DNA of 64,000 nt, taken from contig NZ_CP066059.1 in the NCBI RefSeq assembly GCF_016127915.1, positions 1,260,001 to 1,324,000 on the forward strand. Direction: 5' to 3'. Below are positions 1 through 9,387 of this stretch, piece by piece. The notes beneath the pieces were generated by a model. It had not been told where the DNA came from. It worked only from the letters and a program-made list of their open reading frames with translations, and did not search any database. Each line of letters starts with the position of its first letter. Within the stretch, counting starts at the first letter, position 1. Made by a program: the position numbers and the translations under genes. This DNA is from Streptococcus oralis (GTDB lineage Bacteria > Bacillota > Bacilli > Lactobacillales > Streptococcaceae).

Positions 1-2799
1 GCCCATAACTTAAAAAATATCGATGTGGAGATTCCGCGAGACAAGCTGGTTGTCGTGACTGGTTTGTCGGGTTCGGGGAAATCCAGTCTGGCCTTTGATA
101 CCCTCTATGCTGAGGGACAACGTCGTTATGTGGAGAGTTTGTCAGCCTATGCTCGCCAGTTCTTGGGCAATATGGAAAAACCAGACGTGGATGCCATTGA
201 CGGTCTTAGCCCAGCTATTTCTATCGACCAGAAAACGACTAGCAAAAATCCACGTTCGACCGTGGGAACAACGACTGAAATCAACGATTATCTGCGTCTC
301 CTCTACGCACGTGTGGGGACGCCTTACTGTATCAACGGGCACGGGGCTATCAATGCTTCTTCTGTAGAGCAAATCGTGGATAAGGTCTTGGAATTGCCAG
401 AACGTCAACGTCTGCAAATTTTAGCTCCTGTCATCCGTAAGAAAAAAGGGCAACATAAGAGTATCATTGAAAAGGTTCAGAAAGACGGCTATGTCCGCGT
501 CCGAGTGGATGGGGAGGTCTATGATGTGACCGAAGTGCCAGAGTTGTCTAAGAGCAAACAACACAATATTGATGTCGTAGTCGACCGTATTGTTATCAAG
601 GAGGGCATTCGTAGCCGTCTCTTTGACTCAATCGAGGCTGCCCTTCGTATTGCAGAAGGATACGTGATTATCGACACTATGGACGATTCGGAGTTGCTCT
701 TCTCTGAGCATTATGCCTGTCCAGTTTGCGGCTTTACCGTACCAGAGTTAGAGCCTCGTCTCTTCTCCTTCAATGCTCCGTTTGGCTCTTGTAGTGAGTG
801 TGACGGTTTGGGTATCAAGCTAGAAGTGGATACTGATTTGGTAGTGCCAGACGCCAGCAAAACTTTGCGTGATGGAGCCTTGGCACCTTGGAATCCTATC
901 TCATCTAACTACTATCCAAACATGCTAGAGCAGGCCATGACAGCCTTTGGAGTCGATATGGATAAGCCTTTTGAAGACTTGTCAGAAGAAGATAAGAACT
1001 TGATTCTTTACGGCTCAGATGGCAAGGAATTCCATTTCCATTATGAAAATGAATTTGGTGGTGTGCGTGATATCGACATTCCGTTTGAGGGGGTTGTCAA
1101 TAATATCAAGCGTCGTTACCATGAAACCAATAGTGATTACACGCGCACCCAAATGCGTCTCTACATGAATGAGTTGACTTGCGGGACTTGTCACGGCTAC
1201 CGTCTCAATGACCAGGCCTTGTCTGTCCGTGTGGGTGGTGAGCAAGGACCACATATCGGTGAAATCTCAGACCTGTCTATCGCAGACCACTTGGACTTGG
1301 TGAGCCAGCTGACCTTGTCTGAAAATGAAGCCATCATTGCTCGTCCCATTCTCAAGGAAATCAAGGATCGTTTGACCTTCCTTAATAACGTGGGTCTTAA
1401 CTATTTGACTCTGTCACGTTCGGCAGGAACCCTTTCGGGTGGGGAGAGTCAGCGTATTCGCTTGGCAACCCAGATTGGGTCCAACCTCTCAGGTGTCCTC
1501 TATATATTGGATGAGCCGTCAATCGGTCTCCACCAGAGGGATAATGACCGCCTGATTGCCAGTCTGAAAAAGATGCGCGACTTGGGCAATACTCTCATTG
1601 TGGTAGAACATGACGAAGATACCATGCGCGAGGCGGATTATCTGATTGACGTTGGTCCGGGTGCCGGTGTTTTTGGTGGAGAGATTGTTGCTGCAGGAAC
1701 ACCCAAGCAGGTGGCTCGCAACAGCAAGTCTATCACAGGCCAGTACTTATCAGGGAAACGTGCCATTCCAGTGCCAGCAGAGCGTCGTTCCGGAAATGGT
1801 CGTTTTATCGAGGTGACAGGAGCGCGTGAGAACAACTTGCAAAATGTTACTGTCCGCTTCCCACTAGGAAAATTCATCGCCGTGACAGGTGTATCGGGTT
1901 CAGGGAAGTCGACCTTAATCAACAGCATTCTCAAAAAAGCCATTGCTCAGAAGCTCAACCGTAATTCAGACAAGCCTGGTAAATTCAAGACCATCACAGG
2001 GATTGAGCATGTAGACCGCTTGATTGATATTGACCAGAGTCCAATTGGACGAACGCCAAGGTCTAACCCTGCTACCTATACAGGAGTTTTTGACGATATA
2101 CGTGACCTCTTTGCCCAGACAAATGAAGCCAAGATACGAGGCTACAAGAAGGGCCGTTTCAGTTTCAACGTCAAGGGTGGTCGTTGTGAAGCCTGCTCAG
2201 GTGACGGGATTATCAAGATCGAGATGCACTTCTTACCAGATGTTTATGTGGCTTGTGAAGTCTGCCACGGAACCCGCTATAACAGTGAAACCCTTGAAGT
2301 TCACTACAAGGAAAAGAATATCTCGCAGGTCTTGGACATGACCGTCAATGATGCAGTGGAATTTTTCCAACACATTCCCAAGATTCAACGCAAACTTCAG
2401 ACCATCAAGGATGTAGGGCTGGGCTATGTAACGTTAGGACAACCAGCTACCACCCTTTCTGGGGGAGAAGCCCAGCGTATGAAGTTGGCTAGTGAGCTTC
2501 ACAAACGCTCGACAGGTAAGTCTTTCTATATTCTGGATGAGCCAACGACAGGGCTTCATACTGAGGATATCGCTCGCTTGCTTAAAGTCTTAGCTCGCTT
2601 TGTCGACGATGGCAATACTGTCCTCGTCATTGAGCACAATCTGGATGTCATCAAGACGGCAGACCATATCATCGATTTGGGACCTGAAGGTGGTGTTGGT
2701 GGAGGAACCATCATTGCAACAGGAACTCCAGAAGAAGTAGCGGCCAATGAAGCCAGCTACACAGGACACTATTTGAAAGGAAAGTTAGATCATGAATAA
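1..2799 (+). CDS. uvrA: Excinuclease ABC subunit A (5' truncated by window)
   Basis: UvrA is the DNA-damage-sensing ABC ATPase of nucleotide excision repair; with UvrB it scans DNA and loads UvrB at lesions. The reading frame is open from base 1 (A-H-N-L-K-N-I-D), so the true start lies upstream and roughly ten residues are missing; the visible part is 932 residues. Two ABC modules are seen: Walker A GLSGSGKS near residues 21-28 with signature [12 protein letters not shown], and a second Walker [10 protein letters not shown] with signature [12 protein letters not shown]. The UvrA zinc modules (CPVC...CSEC and CEAC...CEVC) are intact. The stop overlaps the start of pepP by 8 bases, indicating translational coupling. 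Confidence 0.98.
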   Translation, partial: AHNLKNIDVEIPRDKLVVVTGLSGSGKSSLAFDTLYAEGQRRYVESLSAYARQFLGNMEKPDVDAIDGLSPAISIDQKTTSKNPRSTVGTTTEINDYLRLLYARVGTPYCINGHGAINASSVEQIVDKVLELPERQRLQILAPVIRKKKGQHKSIIEKVQKDGYVRVRVDGEVYDVTEVPELSKSKQHNIDVVVDRIVIKEGIRSRLFDSIEAALRIAEGYVIIDTMDDSELLFSEHYACPVCGFTVPELEPRLFSFNAPFGSCSECDGLGIKLEVDTDLVVPDASKTLRDGALAPWNPISSNYYPNMLEQAMTAFGVDMDKPFEDLSEEDKNLILYGSDGKEFHFHYENEFGGVRDIDIPFEGVVNNIKRRYHETNSDYTRTQMRLYMNELTCGTCHGYRLNDQALSVRVGGEQGPHIGEISDLSIADHLDLVSQLTLSENEAIIARPILKEIKDRLTFLNNVGLNYLTLSRSAGTLSGGESQRIRLATQIGSNLSGVLYILDEPSIGLHQRDNDRLIASLKKMRDLGNTLIVVEHDEDTMREADYLIDVGPGAGVFGGEIVAAGTPKQVARNSKSITGQYLSGKRAIPVPAERRSGNGRFIEVTGARENNLQNVTVRFPLGKFIAVTGVSGSGKSTLINSILKKAIAQKLNRNSDKPGKFKTITGIEHVDRLIDIDQSPIGRTPRSNPATYTGVFDDIRDLFAQTNEAKIRGYKKGRFSFNVKGGRCEACSGDGIIKIEMHFLPDVYVACEVCHGTRYNSETLEVHYKEKNISQVLDMTVNDAVEFFQHIPKIQRKLQTIKDVGLGYVTLGQPATTLSGGEAQRMKLASELHKRSTGKSFYILDEPTTGLHTEDIARLLKVLARFVDDGNTVLVIEHNLDVIKTADHIIDLGPEGGVGGGTIIATGTPEEVAANEASYTGHYLKGKLDHE

Positions 2800-3853
2800 A
2801 CGTGTGCAAGCATTTTTAGCTAAAATGCAAGAAAAAGAACTAGATGGTATCATCATCAACAACCTTAAAAACGTCTATTACCTGACTGGTTTTTGGGGTT
2901 CAAACGGAACCGTCTTTATCAGCCGTGACCGTCAAGTCTTGGTGACAGACTCTCGCTATATCATTGCTGCTAAGCAAGAAGTGACAGGTTTTGAGATTGT
3001 GGCTGACCGTGATGAATTGGCTGTCATTGCAGGCATTGTCAAGGATATGGGCTTGTCTCGCATCGGTTTTGAAGATGAGATTTCTGTCTCTTACTATCAT
3101 CGTATGCAGGCAGCATTTGAAGGTTTGGAATTGCTTCCTCAAACTCAGTTTGTTGAGGGTCTTCGTATGATTAAGGATGAAAAGGAGATTGCGACTATTC
3201 GCAAGGCTTGCTCTATCTCAGACCAAGCTTTCCGCGATGCCCTTGACTTTATCAAACCAGGAAAGACTGAAATTGAGATTGCCAACTTCCTTGATTTCCG
3301 CATGCGTGAGCTAGGAGCGGCAGGTTTGTCTTTTGATACCATTTTAGCAAGTGGCATCAACTCTTCTAAACCACATGCCCATCCCATGCATAAACCCGTA
3401 GAGCTGGGAGAAGCCATCACCATGGACTTCGGATGTCTCTACGACCACTATGTCAGTGATATGACACGGACGATCTATCTCGGTCATGTCAGTGACGAGC
3501 AAGCAGAGATTTACAATACGGTTCTGAAAGCCAACCAAGCTCTGATTGATCAAGCCAAGGCAGGATTAGGTTTCCGTGACTTTGATAAAATCCCTCGTGA
3601 TATCATAGTAGAAGCGGGCTATGGCGACTACTTTACTCATGGTATTGGCCATGGTATTGGACTGGACATCCATGAAGAACCCTACTTTAGCCAAACCTCG
3701 ACGAATACAATCAAGGCAGGAATGACCTTGACAGATGAACCGGGCATCTATATCGAAGGAAAATACGGGGTTCGTATCGAAGATGATATCTTAATTACAG
3801 ATAACGGTTGTGAGTTATTGACACTTGCTCCAAAAGAATTGATTGTTATCTAA
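2792..3853 (+). CDS. pepP: M24 family Xaa-Pro aminopeptidase/dipeptidase
   Basis: Cytoplasmic metallopeptidase of 353 residues that releases residues N-terminal to proline. The N-terminal creatinase-type domain (about 1-125) precedes the pita-bread M24 domain. Its metal ligands are visible: Asp in [17 protein letters not shown], His in [14 protein letters not shown], and the two Glu of DEPGIYIEG and VRIEDDI. The start overlaps the uvrA stop (ATGAATAA). Aminopeptidase P and prolidase cannot be separated by motifs alone; length and operon position with uvrA match the gene usually called pepP/pepQ in streptococci. Confidence 0.92.
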   Translation: MNKRVQAFLAKMQEKELDGIIINNLKNVYYLTGFWGSNGTVFISRDRQVLVTDSRYIIAAKQEVTGFEIVADRDELAVIAGIVKDMGLSRIGFEDEISVSYYHRMQAAFEGLELLPQTQFVEGLRMIKDEKEIATIRKACSISDQAFRDALDFIKPGKTEIEIANFLDFRMRELGAAGLSFDTILASGINSSKPHAHPMHKPVELGEAITMDFGCLYDHYVSDMTRTIYLGHVSDEQAEIYNTVLKANQALIDQAKAGLGFRDFDKIPRDIIVEAGYGDYFTHGIGHGIGLDIHEEPYFSQTSTNTIKAGMTLTDEPGIYIEGKYGVRIEDDILITDNGCELLTLAPKELIVI

Positions 3854-3869
3854 AAAATGAGATAAATCG

Positions 3870-3898
3870 TTGACTTTTATATTTTAAAGGTTTATACT
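3870..3898 (+). promoter_or_regulatory. Promoter of the M-box/mgtA transcript
   Basis: TTGACT (3870-3875), 17-base spacer, TATACT (3893-3898), directly ahead of the M-box. A good sigma-A match, so the mgtA unit has its own start. Confidence 0.75.
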
Positions 3899-3904
3899 GA
3901 TAGA

Positions 3905-4047
3905 CGAAAACGGTAGGTGAGGCTACCATAGGGATACGGATGACTACCGCAAAGCAGTGGAGACACTACTCGTTGGTCAACAGTCCTGGTCGCGAAGGCC
4001 AAGACTAAGCTCATTACATCGCCCTATGGAGTTAAAGCTTGAACGAA
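3905..4047 (+). promoter_or_regulatory. M-box (ykoK leader) Mg2+ riboswitch
   Basis: The transcript contains the hallmark M-box blocks in order: GGTAGGTGAGGCTACC, GGATACGGA, TTGGTCAACAG, TTACATC, then CCCTATGGAGTTAAAGC, whose CCCTATGG pairs back with CCATAGGG at the 5' side to close the aptamer. M-box RNAs fold on Mg2+ and turn off Mg2+ transport genes; the downstream gene is an MgtA-type ATPase, so aptamer and target agree. A terminator-like hairpin follows at 4067-4107, consistent with transcriptional control. Confidence 0.9.
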
Positions 4048-4066
4048 AAAACAGATAATTAGTTTT

Positions 4067-4107
4067 TTAATCCTGCCATTTTTATGGTAGGATTTTCTGC
4101 TGTTTTA
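4067..4107 (+). terminator. Expression-platform terminator of the M-box
   Basis: AATCCTGCC (4069-4077) pairs with GGTAGGATT (4086-4094) around a T-rich loop and is followed by a T-rich stretch. It sits about 20 bases after the aptamer, the expected place for an Mg2+-induced terminator. Confidence 0.7.
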
Positions 4108-4129
4108 AGAAAAAGAAAGGAGAAAAACG

Positions 4130-4201
4130 ATGCAAATTGACGATCATCCAGAACCGCACATACACAGCCAATCGCTGATTTGTGTCGTTCTGCCCTTATA
4201 A
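4130..4201 (+). CDS. 23-codon upstream ORF in mgtA leader (candidate Mg-sensing leader peptide)
   Basis: An ATG preceded by a strong AAAGGAGAAAAACG ribosome site opens a 23-residue ORF starting MQIDDHPEPHIH and ending with TAA at 4199-4201, between the M-box terminator and mgtA. The beginning is acidic and proline-containing (D4 D5 H6 P7 E8 P9). In enteric bacteria, the mgtA leader peptide MgtL also has an acidic/proline start, which destabilises the ribosome at low Mg2+. There is no sequence homology, so a shared function is inference. The 3' half of the ORF forms one arm of a long stem with bases 4202-4222. Confidence 0.6.
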   Translation: MQIDDHPEPHIHSQSLICVVLPL

Positions 4202-4239
4202 AGTGATTGGTCTCTGTGTATGAAACACATCATTCATAC
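4159..4239 (+). promoter_or_regulatory. Mutually exclusive hairpins between leader ORF and mgtA
   Basis: Hairpin A pairs CATACACAG-CCAAT-CGCT (4159-4176, inside the leader ORF) with AGTG-ATTGG-(TCT)-CTGTGTATG (4202-4222), 18 pairs including one G-U and a 3-base bulge. Hairpin B pairs GTATGAA (4218-4224) with TTCATAC (4233-4239) just before the mgtA ribosome site. They share bases 4218-4222 and cannot coexist. Ribosomes on the leader ORF would melt A and favour B. No T-run follows either, so control, if real, is probably not by intrinsic termination. Confidence 0.55.
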
Positions 4240-4254
4240 AGATAGGAGAAACCA

Positions 4255-6915
4255 ATGAAAACTACAAAAGAAAGATTAGCAGTAGCTATTCACACACCTT
4301 TAAAAGAAACTCTATCTTTTTATAAGACAAGTCTAACAGGCTTGACTGAGGAGCAGGTGGAGAAAAATCGTGACCTATATGGCGAAAACACCATCACCAA
4401 GGGTCAAGAAGACAGTATCCTCAAAAAGATTTACGAATCTATTATCAATCCATTTACAATCATCCTTCTTGTCATCGCTATGATTTCCATGGTGACCAAT
4501 GTCTGGTTGGCGAAGCCTGGACAAGAAGATCCGACGACCTCTATCATCATCGTCGTTCTCGTTCTAATCTCTGGTGGCATACGCTTTGTCCAAGAATTGC
4601 GAAGTGACAAGGCTGCGACCAATCTATCAAAAATGATTGTGAACACAGCCACAGTTATTCGCGAAGGCCAGAGTCTAGAGGTCGCAATTGAAGATTTGGT
4701 CGTTGGAGATATAGTCAAATTAAGTGCTGGGGATATGATTCCAGCAGACCTCCTTTTAATTGAATCACGTGATTTCTTTGTCCAACAGTCTGGTTTGACA
4801 GGTGAAAGTGACTCGGTTGAAAAACTAGCCTTGTCAAAAATGAGTCAATCAAACTTTGATAGTCTGCTAGAAGCAGAAGCGTTCGCCTTTATGGGAACCA
4901 ATGTGATATCAGGAAGTGCCAAGGCTTTGATTCTAGCGGTCGGTGATGACACCATGATGGGAGAGATCGAGCAGACTCTCAATACCTATGACGAACCGAC
5001 CTCTTTTGAACGGGAGATGAACAGCATCTCTTGGCTCTTGATCCGTTTGATGTTGGTCATGGTTCCCATCGTGTTTCTCTCCAATGGCTTGACAGATGGC
5101 GACTGGCTGGAAGCAGGTGTGTTTGCACTGAGTGTTGGTGTTGGATTGACACCTGAGATGCTTCCTATGATCATCACGGCCAGTCTAGCAAAAGGCTCTA
5201 TTATCATGGCCAAGGAAAAAGTGGTTATCAAAAAACTCAATGCCATACAGGACCTAGGTGCTATTGATATCCTATGCACAGATAAAACCGGAACCCTTAC
5301 CCAAGACGAAATTGTCCTTGAATATCCTTTGGATATACATGGAGATCTGGATTTGTCTGTGTTGAGACGTGCCTATCTCAATTCCTATTTTCAAACCGGT
5401 TTGAAAAACTTGATGGACCGTGCCATTATCAGTAGAACTGAAAAAGAAGCTAAAGAACACGCTATTCTACAAAATTTGGATACTAACTTCCAAAAAATAG
5501 ATGAATTGCCCTTTGATTTTGAACGCAGACGGATGAGTGTCATCGTCAAGGATGAGAACGAAGTTGTTAGTTTGGTAACCAAGGGTGCCCTAGAGGAAAT
5601 GCTTGCGATTTCAACCCATGTGGAATATCAAGGTCAGATTAGTCCTCTGACGGATGATATCCGAGTGGAAATCTTAAAAGAAGTAGACCAACTCAATCAG
5701 CAAGGTTTGCGAGTCTTGGGAGTCGCTTATAAAACAGGCCTAAAAGAAGGTTTTGCTTACTCTGTTGAAGATGAAAAGGAGATGATTCTAACAGGATATC
5801 TTGCTTTCCTAGATCCACCAAAACCATCTGCAGCACCTGCTATCCAAGCTTTGTTAGAGCATGGTGTTCAAACCAAAATCTTGACGGGGGATAATGAGAA
5901 GGTAACCCAAGCAGTATGCGAAAAAGTTGGTTTAGACGTTGATCAAATCTTGTTGGGTTCTGATATTGATGCCATGACAGACGAAGAGTTGGCCCAAGCA
6001 GTTGAGAAGGTGACGGTCTTCGCCAAACTCTCTCCGGATCAAAAAGCACGAATCATTTTACAAATCAAATCTAATGGACATTGTGTCGGCTATATGGGAG
6101 ATGGGATCAATGATGCCCCTTCTATGAAAGTAGCCGATGTGGGGATTTCTGTTGATACAGCAGTAGATATTGCCAAAGAGACAGCTGATGTCATTTTGCT
6201 AGATAAGGATTTGATGGTGCTTGAAAAAGGGCTGGTTGAAGGGCGTAAGGTCTATGCCAACATGACCAAATACATCAAGATGACGGTCAGCTCTAATTTC
6301 GGGAATATTCTTTCACTCTTAGTGTCTGGTATCTTTTTACCTTTCCTTCCTATGGCTCCGATTCACTTGATTGTGTTAAACCTCGTCTACGACCTTTCTT
6401 GCATTGCCTTGCCATTTGATAATGTGGATGAAGACTTTTTGAAACATCCTCATAAGTGGGAAGCCAAGTCTATTACTCGCTTTATGATTTGGATGGGTCC
6501 GATTTCTTCTGCCTTTGATATTTTGACCTTTATCTTGCTCTATTTTGTCATTGTCCCAATGGCGACAGGCCAAGCCTATGCTCACGGAGCAGAGTCTGCA
6601 ACGGGCTTTATCATCTTGTTCCAGACAGGTTGGTTCATTGAATCCATGTGGTCCCAAACCATGGTTATCCATATGCTTCGTTCAGCAAAACTTCCTTTCT
6701 TACAAAGTCGTCCATCATGGTTTGTTCTTGGGACAACCTTGCTAGCAGCTAGTTTTGTGACCTTCCTTCCCTACTCTTCAATTGCTAGCCTGCTTCATTC
6801 AACCCCTTTGGAACCAATTTATTTCCTCTTTTTACTTTTGATTATCGTTCTCTATATGATAAGTGTTACAGTTGTGAAACGATTGTATATCAAAAAATTT
6901 AAAAGTTGGTTATAA
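4255..6915 (+). CDS. mgtA: P-type ATPase, Mg2+-importing (P3B, MgtA family)
   Basis: Membrane ATPase of 886 residues. It has the actuator motif TGES (182-185), phosphorylation motif DKTGTLT with D343, and hinge GDGIND (615-620). The segment VGLTPEMLPMII before the phosphorylation domain and CTDKTGTLTQDEI are typical of the MgtA/MgtB branch, which imports Mg2+ down the electrochemical gradient at ATP cost, rather than of the Ca2+/Mn2+ exporters also called MgtA in pneumococcus. Four C-terminal membrane segments follow the hinge. It is a single gene controlled by the M-box leader. Ribosome site GATAGGAG. Mg2+ specificity follows from family plus riboswitch and is not proven by sequence. Confidence 0.92.
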   Translation: MKTTKERLAVAIHTPLKETLSFYKTSLTGLTEEQVEKNRDLYGENTITKGQEDSILKKIYESIINPFTIILLVIAMISMVTNVWLAKPGQEDPTTSIIIVVLVLISGGIRFVQELRSDKAATNLSKMIVNTATVIREGQSLEVAIEDLVVGDIVKLSAGDMIPADLLLIESRDFFVQQSGLTGESDSVEKLALSKMSQSNFDSLLEAEAFAFMGTNVISGSAKALILAVGDDTMMGEIEQTLNTYDEPTSFEREMNSISWLLIRLMLVMVPIVFLSNGLTDGDWLEAGVFALSVGVGLTPEMLPMIITASLAKGSIIMAKEKVVIKKLNAIQDLGAIDILCTDKTGTLTQDEIVLEYPLDIHGDLDLSVLRRAYLNSYFQTGLKNLMDRAIISRTEKEAKEHAILQNLDTNFQKIDELPFDFERRRMSVIVKDENEVVSLVTKGALEEMLAISTHVEYQGQISPLTDDIRVEILKEVDQLNQQGLRVLGVAYKTGLKEGFAYSVEDEKEMILTGYLAFLDPPKPSAAPAIQALLEHGVQTKILTGDNEKVTQAVCEKVGLDVDQILLGSDIDAMTDEELAQAVEKVTVFAKLSPDQKARIILQIKSNGHCVGYMGDGINDAPSMKVADVGISVDTAVDIAKETADVILLDKDLMVLEKGLVEGRKVYANMTKYIKMTVSSNFGNILSLLVSGIFLPFLPMAPIHLIVLNLVYDLSCIALPFDNVDEDFLKHPHKWEAKSITRFMIWMGPISSAFDILTFILLYFVIVPMATGQAYAHGAESATGFIILFQTGWFIESMWSQTMVIHMLRSAKLPFLQSRPSWFVLGTTLLAASFVTFLPYSSIASLLHSTPLEPIYFLFLLLIIVLYMISVTVVKRLYIKKFKSWL

Positions 6916-7049
6916 ATTGATTTTGTCAAGAAAAAAGTACGAAAATCGCGAAAAAAGTTAATTTTTTTTAAAAATAGGTCGCAAGTCGGATGTTTTTTAT
7001 GGTATAATAGACTAAACTGATAGTAACATGTAGCGAAAGGGGTAGGTAC

Positions 7050-7448
7050 ATGATCAAAATTTATACAGTCTCAAGTTGTACTAGCTGTAAAAAAGCGAAA
7101 ACCTGGCTCAATGCCCACCAGTTAAGTTATAAAGAACAAAATCTCGGTAAAGAAGGAATTACAAGAGAAGAGTTATTAGATATTCTAACGAAAACAGATA
7201 ATGGAATTGCCAGTATCGTTTCGTCAAAAAACCGCTACGCTAAGGCACTTGGAGTTGACATCGAGGATTTGAGTGTCAATGAAGTGCTCAACTTAATCAT
7301 GGAAACACCACGAATCTTAAAGAGTCCGATTCTCGTTGACGAGAAGCGCCTACAAGTCGGCTATAAAGAAGATGATATCCGTGCCTTCTTGCCACGCTCT
7401 GTCCGTAATGTAGAAAATGCAGAAGCACGTCTACGTGCAGCTCTATAA
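7050..7448 (+). CDS. spx: Spx-family transcriptional regulator
   Basis: ArsC/Spx-fold protein of 132 residues that binds the RNA polymerase alpha C-terminal domain and redirects transcription under thiol and envelope stress. The redox switch CTSC is at C10-C13, so this is a thiol-responsive Spx and not an arsenate reductase. Streptococci carry two Spx paralogues; position next to uvrA/pepP and upstream of ireB fits the SpxA2 copy by synteny, but I cannot assign this firmly. An extended -10 (TGGTATAAT near 7000-7008) lies upstream and a terminator follows. Confidence 0.93.
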   Translation: MIKIYTVSSCTSCKKAKTWLNAHQLSYKEQNLGKEGITREELLDILTKTDNGIASIVSSKNRYAKALGVDIEDLSVNEVLNLIMETPRILKSPILVDEKRLQVGYKEDDIRAFLPRSVRNVENAEARLRAAL

Positions 7449-7453
7449 AACAT

Positions 7454-7496
7454 CAAGGCTGGGAGTGACTCCTGGCCTTGTTTGCTCTTTTGTTTT
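7454..7496 (+). terminator. Intrinsic terminator after spx
   Basis: CAAGGC...GGGAG pairs with CTCC...GCCTTG and is followed by TTTGCTCTTTTGTTTT. Confidence 0.7.
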
Positions 7497-7514
7497 AAAA
7501 TCAAGTGAGGAATT

Positions 7515-8084
7515 ATGAAAAAGTTACTAATTGCTAGTTTTGCTCTCCTCTTTTTGCTTGCGGGATGTGGGCAAAAAAAGGAAACCCCTGCTGCTTCCAC
7601 AACCACGTCTGAACCCCTCCAATCAAACCTTCCCGTTTTGGACAATGCTGAAAAGAATACGGTTGTCACCAAGACCCTGTTGATGCCGAAGTCAGAAAAT
7701 GGAACGCAGCAGACTCAGACCATTACCTATAAAGGCAATCAGTTTTTGACCTTGACCATTCAGCAAAAACGACCTGTCGGGGATGAACTCAAGACCTTTA
7801 TCTCTGGAAATGGCCTAGAGGAGACGCAAAAAGCGCTTCTAGAAGCTGAAGAGAAGGATGAGACCATCCAAGAAGCACGCAAACTAGCTGGATTTACACT
7901 GGAAACCAAGCTACTCAGCGAGACAGAAATCCAGACGACAACGACTTATGATTTTCAAGTATTGGATGTCAAAAAGGCATCTCAGCTAGAATATTTAAAA
8001 AATATCGGTCTTGAAAATCTCTTAAAAAACGAACCTAGCCAATATATTGCAGATAGAGTGGCAAATGGGGCGACAGAACAATAG
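7515..8084 (+). CDS. DUF1307/YehR-like lipoprotein
   Basis: Secreted lipoprotein of 189 residues. The signal peptide MKKLLIASFALLFLLAGC ends in lipobox LLAGC with lipidated Cys18, followed by a Thr/Ser-rich linker. The remainder resembles the small DUF1307 (YehR-type) lipoproteins, whose function is unknown. Ribosome site AAGTGAGGAATT. It stands alone between the spx terminator and the ireB promoter. Confidence 0.8.
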   Translation: MKKLLIASFALLFLLAGCGQKKETPAASTTTSEPLQSNLPVLDNAEKNTVVTKTLLMPKSENGTQQTQTITYKGNQFLTLTIQQKRPVGDELKTFISGNGLEETQKALLEAEEKDETIQEARKLAGFTLETKLLSETEIQTTTTYDFQVLDVKKASQLEYLKNIGLENLLKNEPSQYIADRVANGATEQ

Positions 8085-8111
8085 AAAATCCAAATAAATA
8101 GACTGACTTAT

Positions 8112-8140
8112 TTGTAGAACGTCAGGGAATGTGCTATAAT
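8112..8140 (+). promoter_or_regulatory. Promoter of the ireB operon
   Basis: TTGTAG (8112-8117), 17 bases, TATAAT (8135-8140), 30 bases before the ireB start. Confidence 0.7.
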
Positions 8141-8170
8141 AGTACTATTCTAAGGAAAGAGGGTGTTAGA

Positions 8171-8437
8171 ATGGGATTTACTGAAGAAACTGTACGGTTT
8201 AAATTGGATGATTCCAATAAGAAAGAAATTAGCGAAACATTGACAGATGTTTATGCTTCTTTGAATGACAAGGGCTACAATCCGATTAACCAGATCGTCG
8301 GTTATGTATTGAGTGGAGACCCTGCCTACGTTCCTCGTTACAACAATGCACGAAATCAAATCCGTAAGTATGAGCGTGATGAAATTGTTGAAGAATTGGT
8401 ACGCTACTACCTTAAAGGACAAGGAGTCGATCTATAA
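8171..8437 (+). CDS. ireB: IreB family regulatory protein (DUF965)
   Basis: Small cytoplasmic protein of 88 residues. Start chosen at ATG 8171 ([11 protein letters not shown]), which follows AAGGAAAGAGGG; the frame is open further upstream but that part overlaps the promoter. In enterococci IreB is phosphorylated on N-terminal threonines by the PASTA kinase IreK (StkP in streptococci) and restrains cephalosporin resistance; Thr4/Thr7 are present here. It heads a three-gene unit with ruvX (3-base gap) and the DUF1292 gene, a conserved Firmicutes arrangement. Confidence 0.92.
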
Positions 8438-8440
8438 TCT

Positions 8441-8860
8441 ATGAGAATTATGGGATTGGACGTCGGTTCAAAAACAGTAGGGGTAGCGATTAGCGATCCC
8501 CTAGGCTTCACCGCTCAGGGACTTGAAATCATCCAGATTAATGAGGATCAGGGCCAGTTCGGTTTTGACCGTATCAAGGAATTGGTTGACAGCTATAAGG
8601 TGGAACGCTTTGTAGTAGGTCTGCCTAAAAACATGAACAATACCAGCGGTCCGCGAGTAGAAGCCAGTCAAGCCTATGGTGCCAAGCTAGAAGAACTCTT
8701 TGGTTTGCCAGTAGACTATCAGGATGAGCGTTTGACAACGGTCGCTGCGGAACGTATGTTGATTGAACAAGCAGATATCAGCCGTAACAAACGCAAGAAA
8801 GTTATTGATAAGTTGGCTGCTCAGCTGATTTTGCAAAATTATTTAGATAGAAAATTTTAA
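8441..8860 (+). CDS. ruvX: Holliday-junction resolvase-like / pre-16S rRNA nuclease YqgF
   Basis: RNase H-fold protein of 139 residues. The N-terminal [19 protein letters not shown] carries the first catalytic Asp; [10 protein letters not shown] and [13 protein letters not shown] are the usual later family motifs. YqgF proteins mature the 5' end of 16S rRNA in E. coli and are also described as candidate Holliday junction resolvases; both names persist. It starts 3 bases after ireB, indicating co-translation. Confidence 0.93.
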   Translation: MRIMGLDVGSKTVGVAISDPLGFTAQGLEIIQINEDQGQFGFDRIKELVDSYKVERFVVGLPKNMNNTSGPRVEASQAYGAKLEELFGLPVDYQDERLTTVAAERMLIEQADISRNKRKKVIDKLAAQLILQNYLDRKF

Positions 8861-8875
8861 GACAGAGGAGAAACT

Positions 8876-9181
8876 ATGTCACACGATCACAACCATGACC
8901 ACGAAGAACGTGAATTGATTACACTAGTAGATGAGCAAGGAAATGAAACTTTATTTGAAATCCTTTTGACCATCGACGGGAAAGAAGAATTTGGTAAAAA
9001 CTATGTTCTTCTAGTGCCAGTTAACGCAGAAGAAGATGAAAATGGTGAAGTTGAAATCCAAGCTTACTCATTCATCGAAAATGAAGACGGAACAGAAGGC
9101 GAATTGCAACCAATCCCAGAAGACTCAGAAGACGAATGGAACATGATTGAAGAAGTCTTCAACAGCTTTATGGAGGAGTAA
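8876..9181 (+). CDS. DUF1292 protein
   Basis: Acidic protein of 101 residues, third gene of the ireB-ruvX unit. It opens with a His-rich [11 protein letters not shown] stretch, which might bind metal, and continues with the DUF1292 core ([12 protein letters not shown], then FEILLTI and YVLLVP). Function is unknown. Ribosome site GACAGAGGAGAAACT. Confidence 0.9.
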   Translation: MSHDHNHDHEERELITLVDEQGNETLFEILLTIDGKEEFGKNYVLLVPVNAEEDENGEVEIQAYSFIENEDGTEGELQPIPEDSEDEWNMIEEVFNSFMEE

Positions 9182-9183
9182 AA

Positions 9184-9234
9184 ATGTTCAGTGAACATTT
9201 TTACCCTTACGCTAAAAATAAAGACCGTAAGTAA
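9184..9234 (+). CDS. Possible 16-codon micro-ORF after DUF1292 gene
   Basis: ATG at 9184, two bases after the preceding stop, follows GGAGGAG and encodes MFSEHFYPYAKNKDRK before TAA. It may be a leader peptide for the folC spacer or chance. Its start overlaps the small palindrome ATGTTCAGTGAACAT (9184-9198). Confidence 0.3.
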   Translation: MFSEHFYPYAKNKDRK

Positions 9235-9298
9235 GTCCTGTGGACGTTTTTAGCCCACGTTGGAATTCATAGTAGCTAGTGATTAGCTAACCAGGTAA

Positions 9299-9333
9299 GA
9301 GGTCGGGATTTTAGTCCCGACCTCGCTTTTTAT
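9299..9333 (+). terminator. Strong intrinsic terminator upstream of folC
   Basis: GAGGTCGGGA (9299-9308) pairs perfectly with TCCCGACCTC (9315-9324), followed by GCTTTTTATTT. It ends the ireB operon, or acts as an attenuator, 55 bases before folC. Confidence 0.85.
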
Positions 9334-9387
9334 TTGCAATCATACTTTGATGCGGTAGTTGATTGGACTTTTGTTAAGGAGACATGT

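Noticed and set aside
1015..2747. Long open frames antisense to uvrA and to the ribosomal genes
   Set aside because: They lack ribosome sites, show repetitive composition expected from strongly biased codons on the opposite strand, and overlap well-identified genes.
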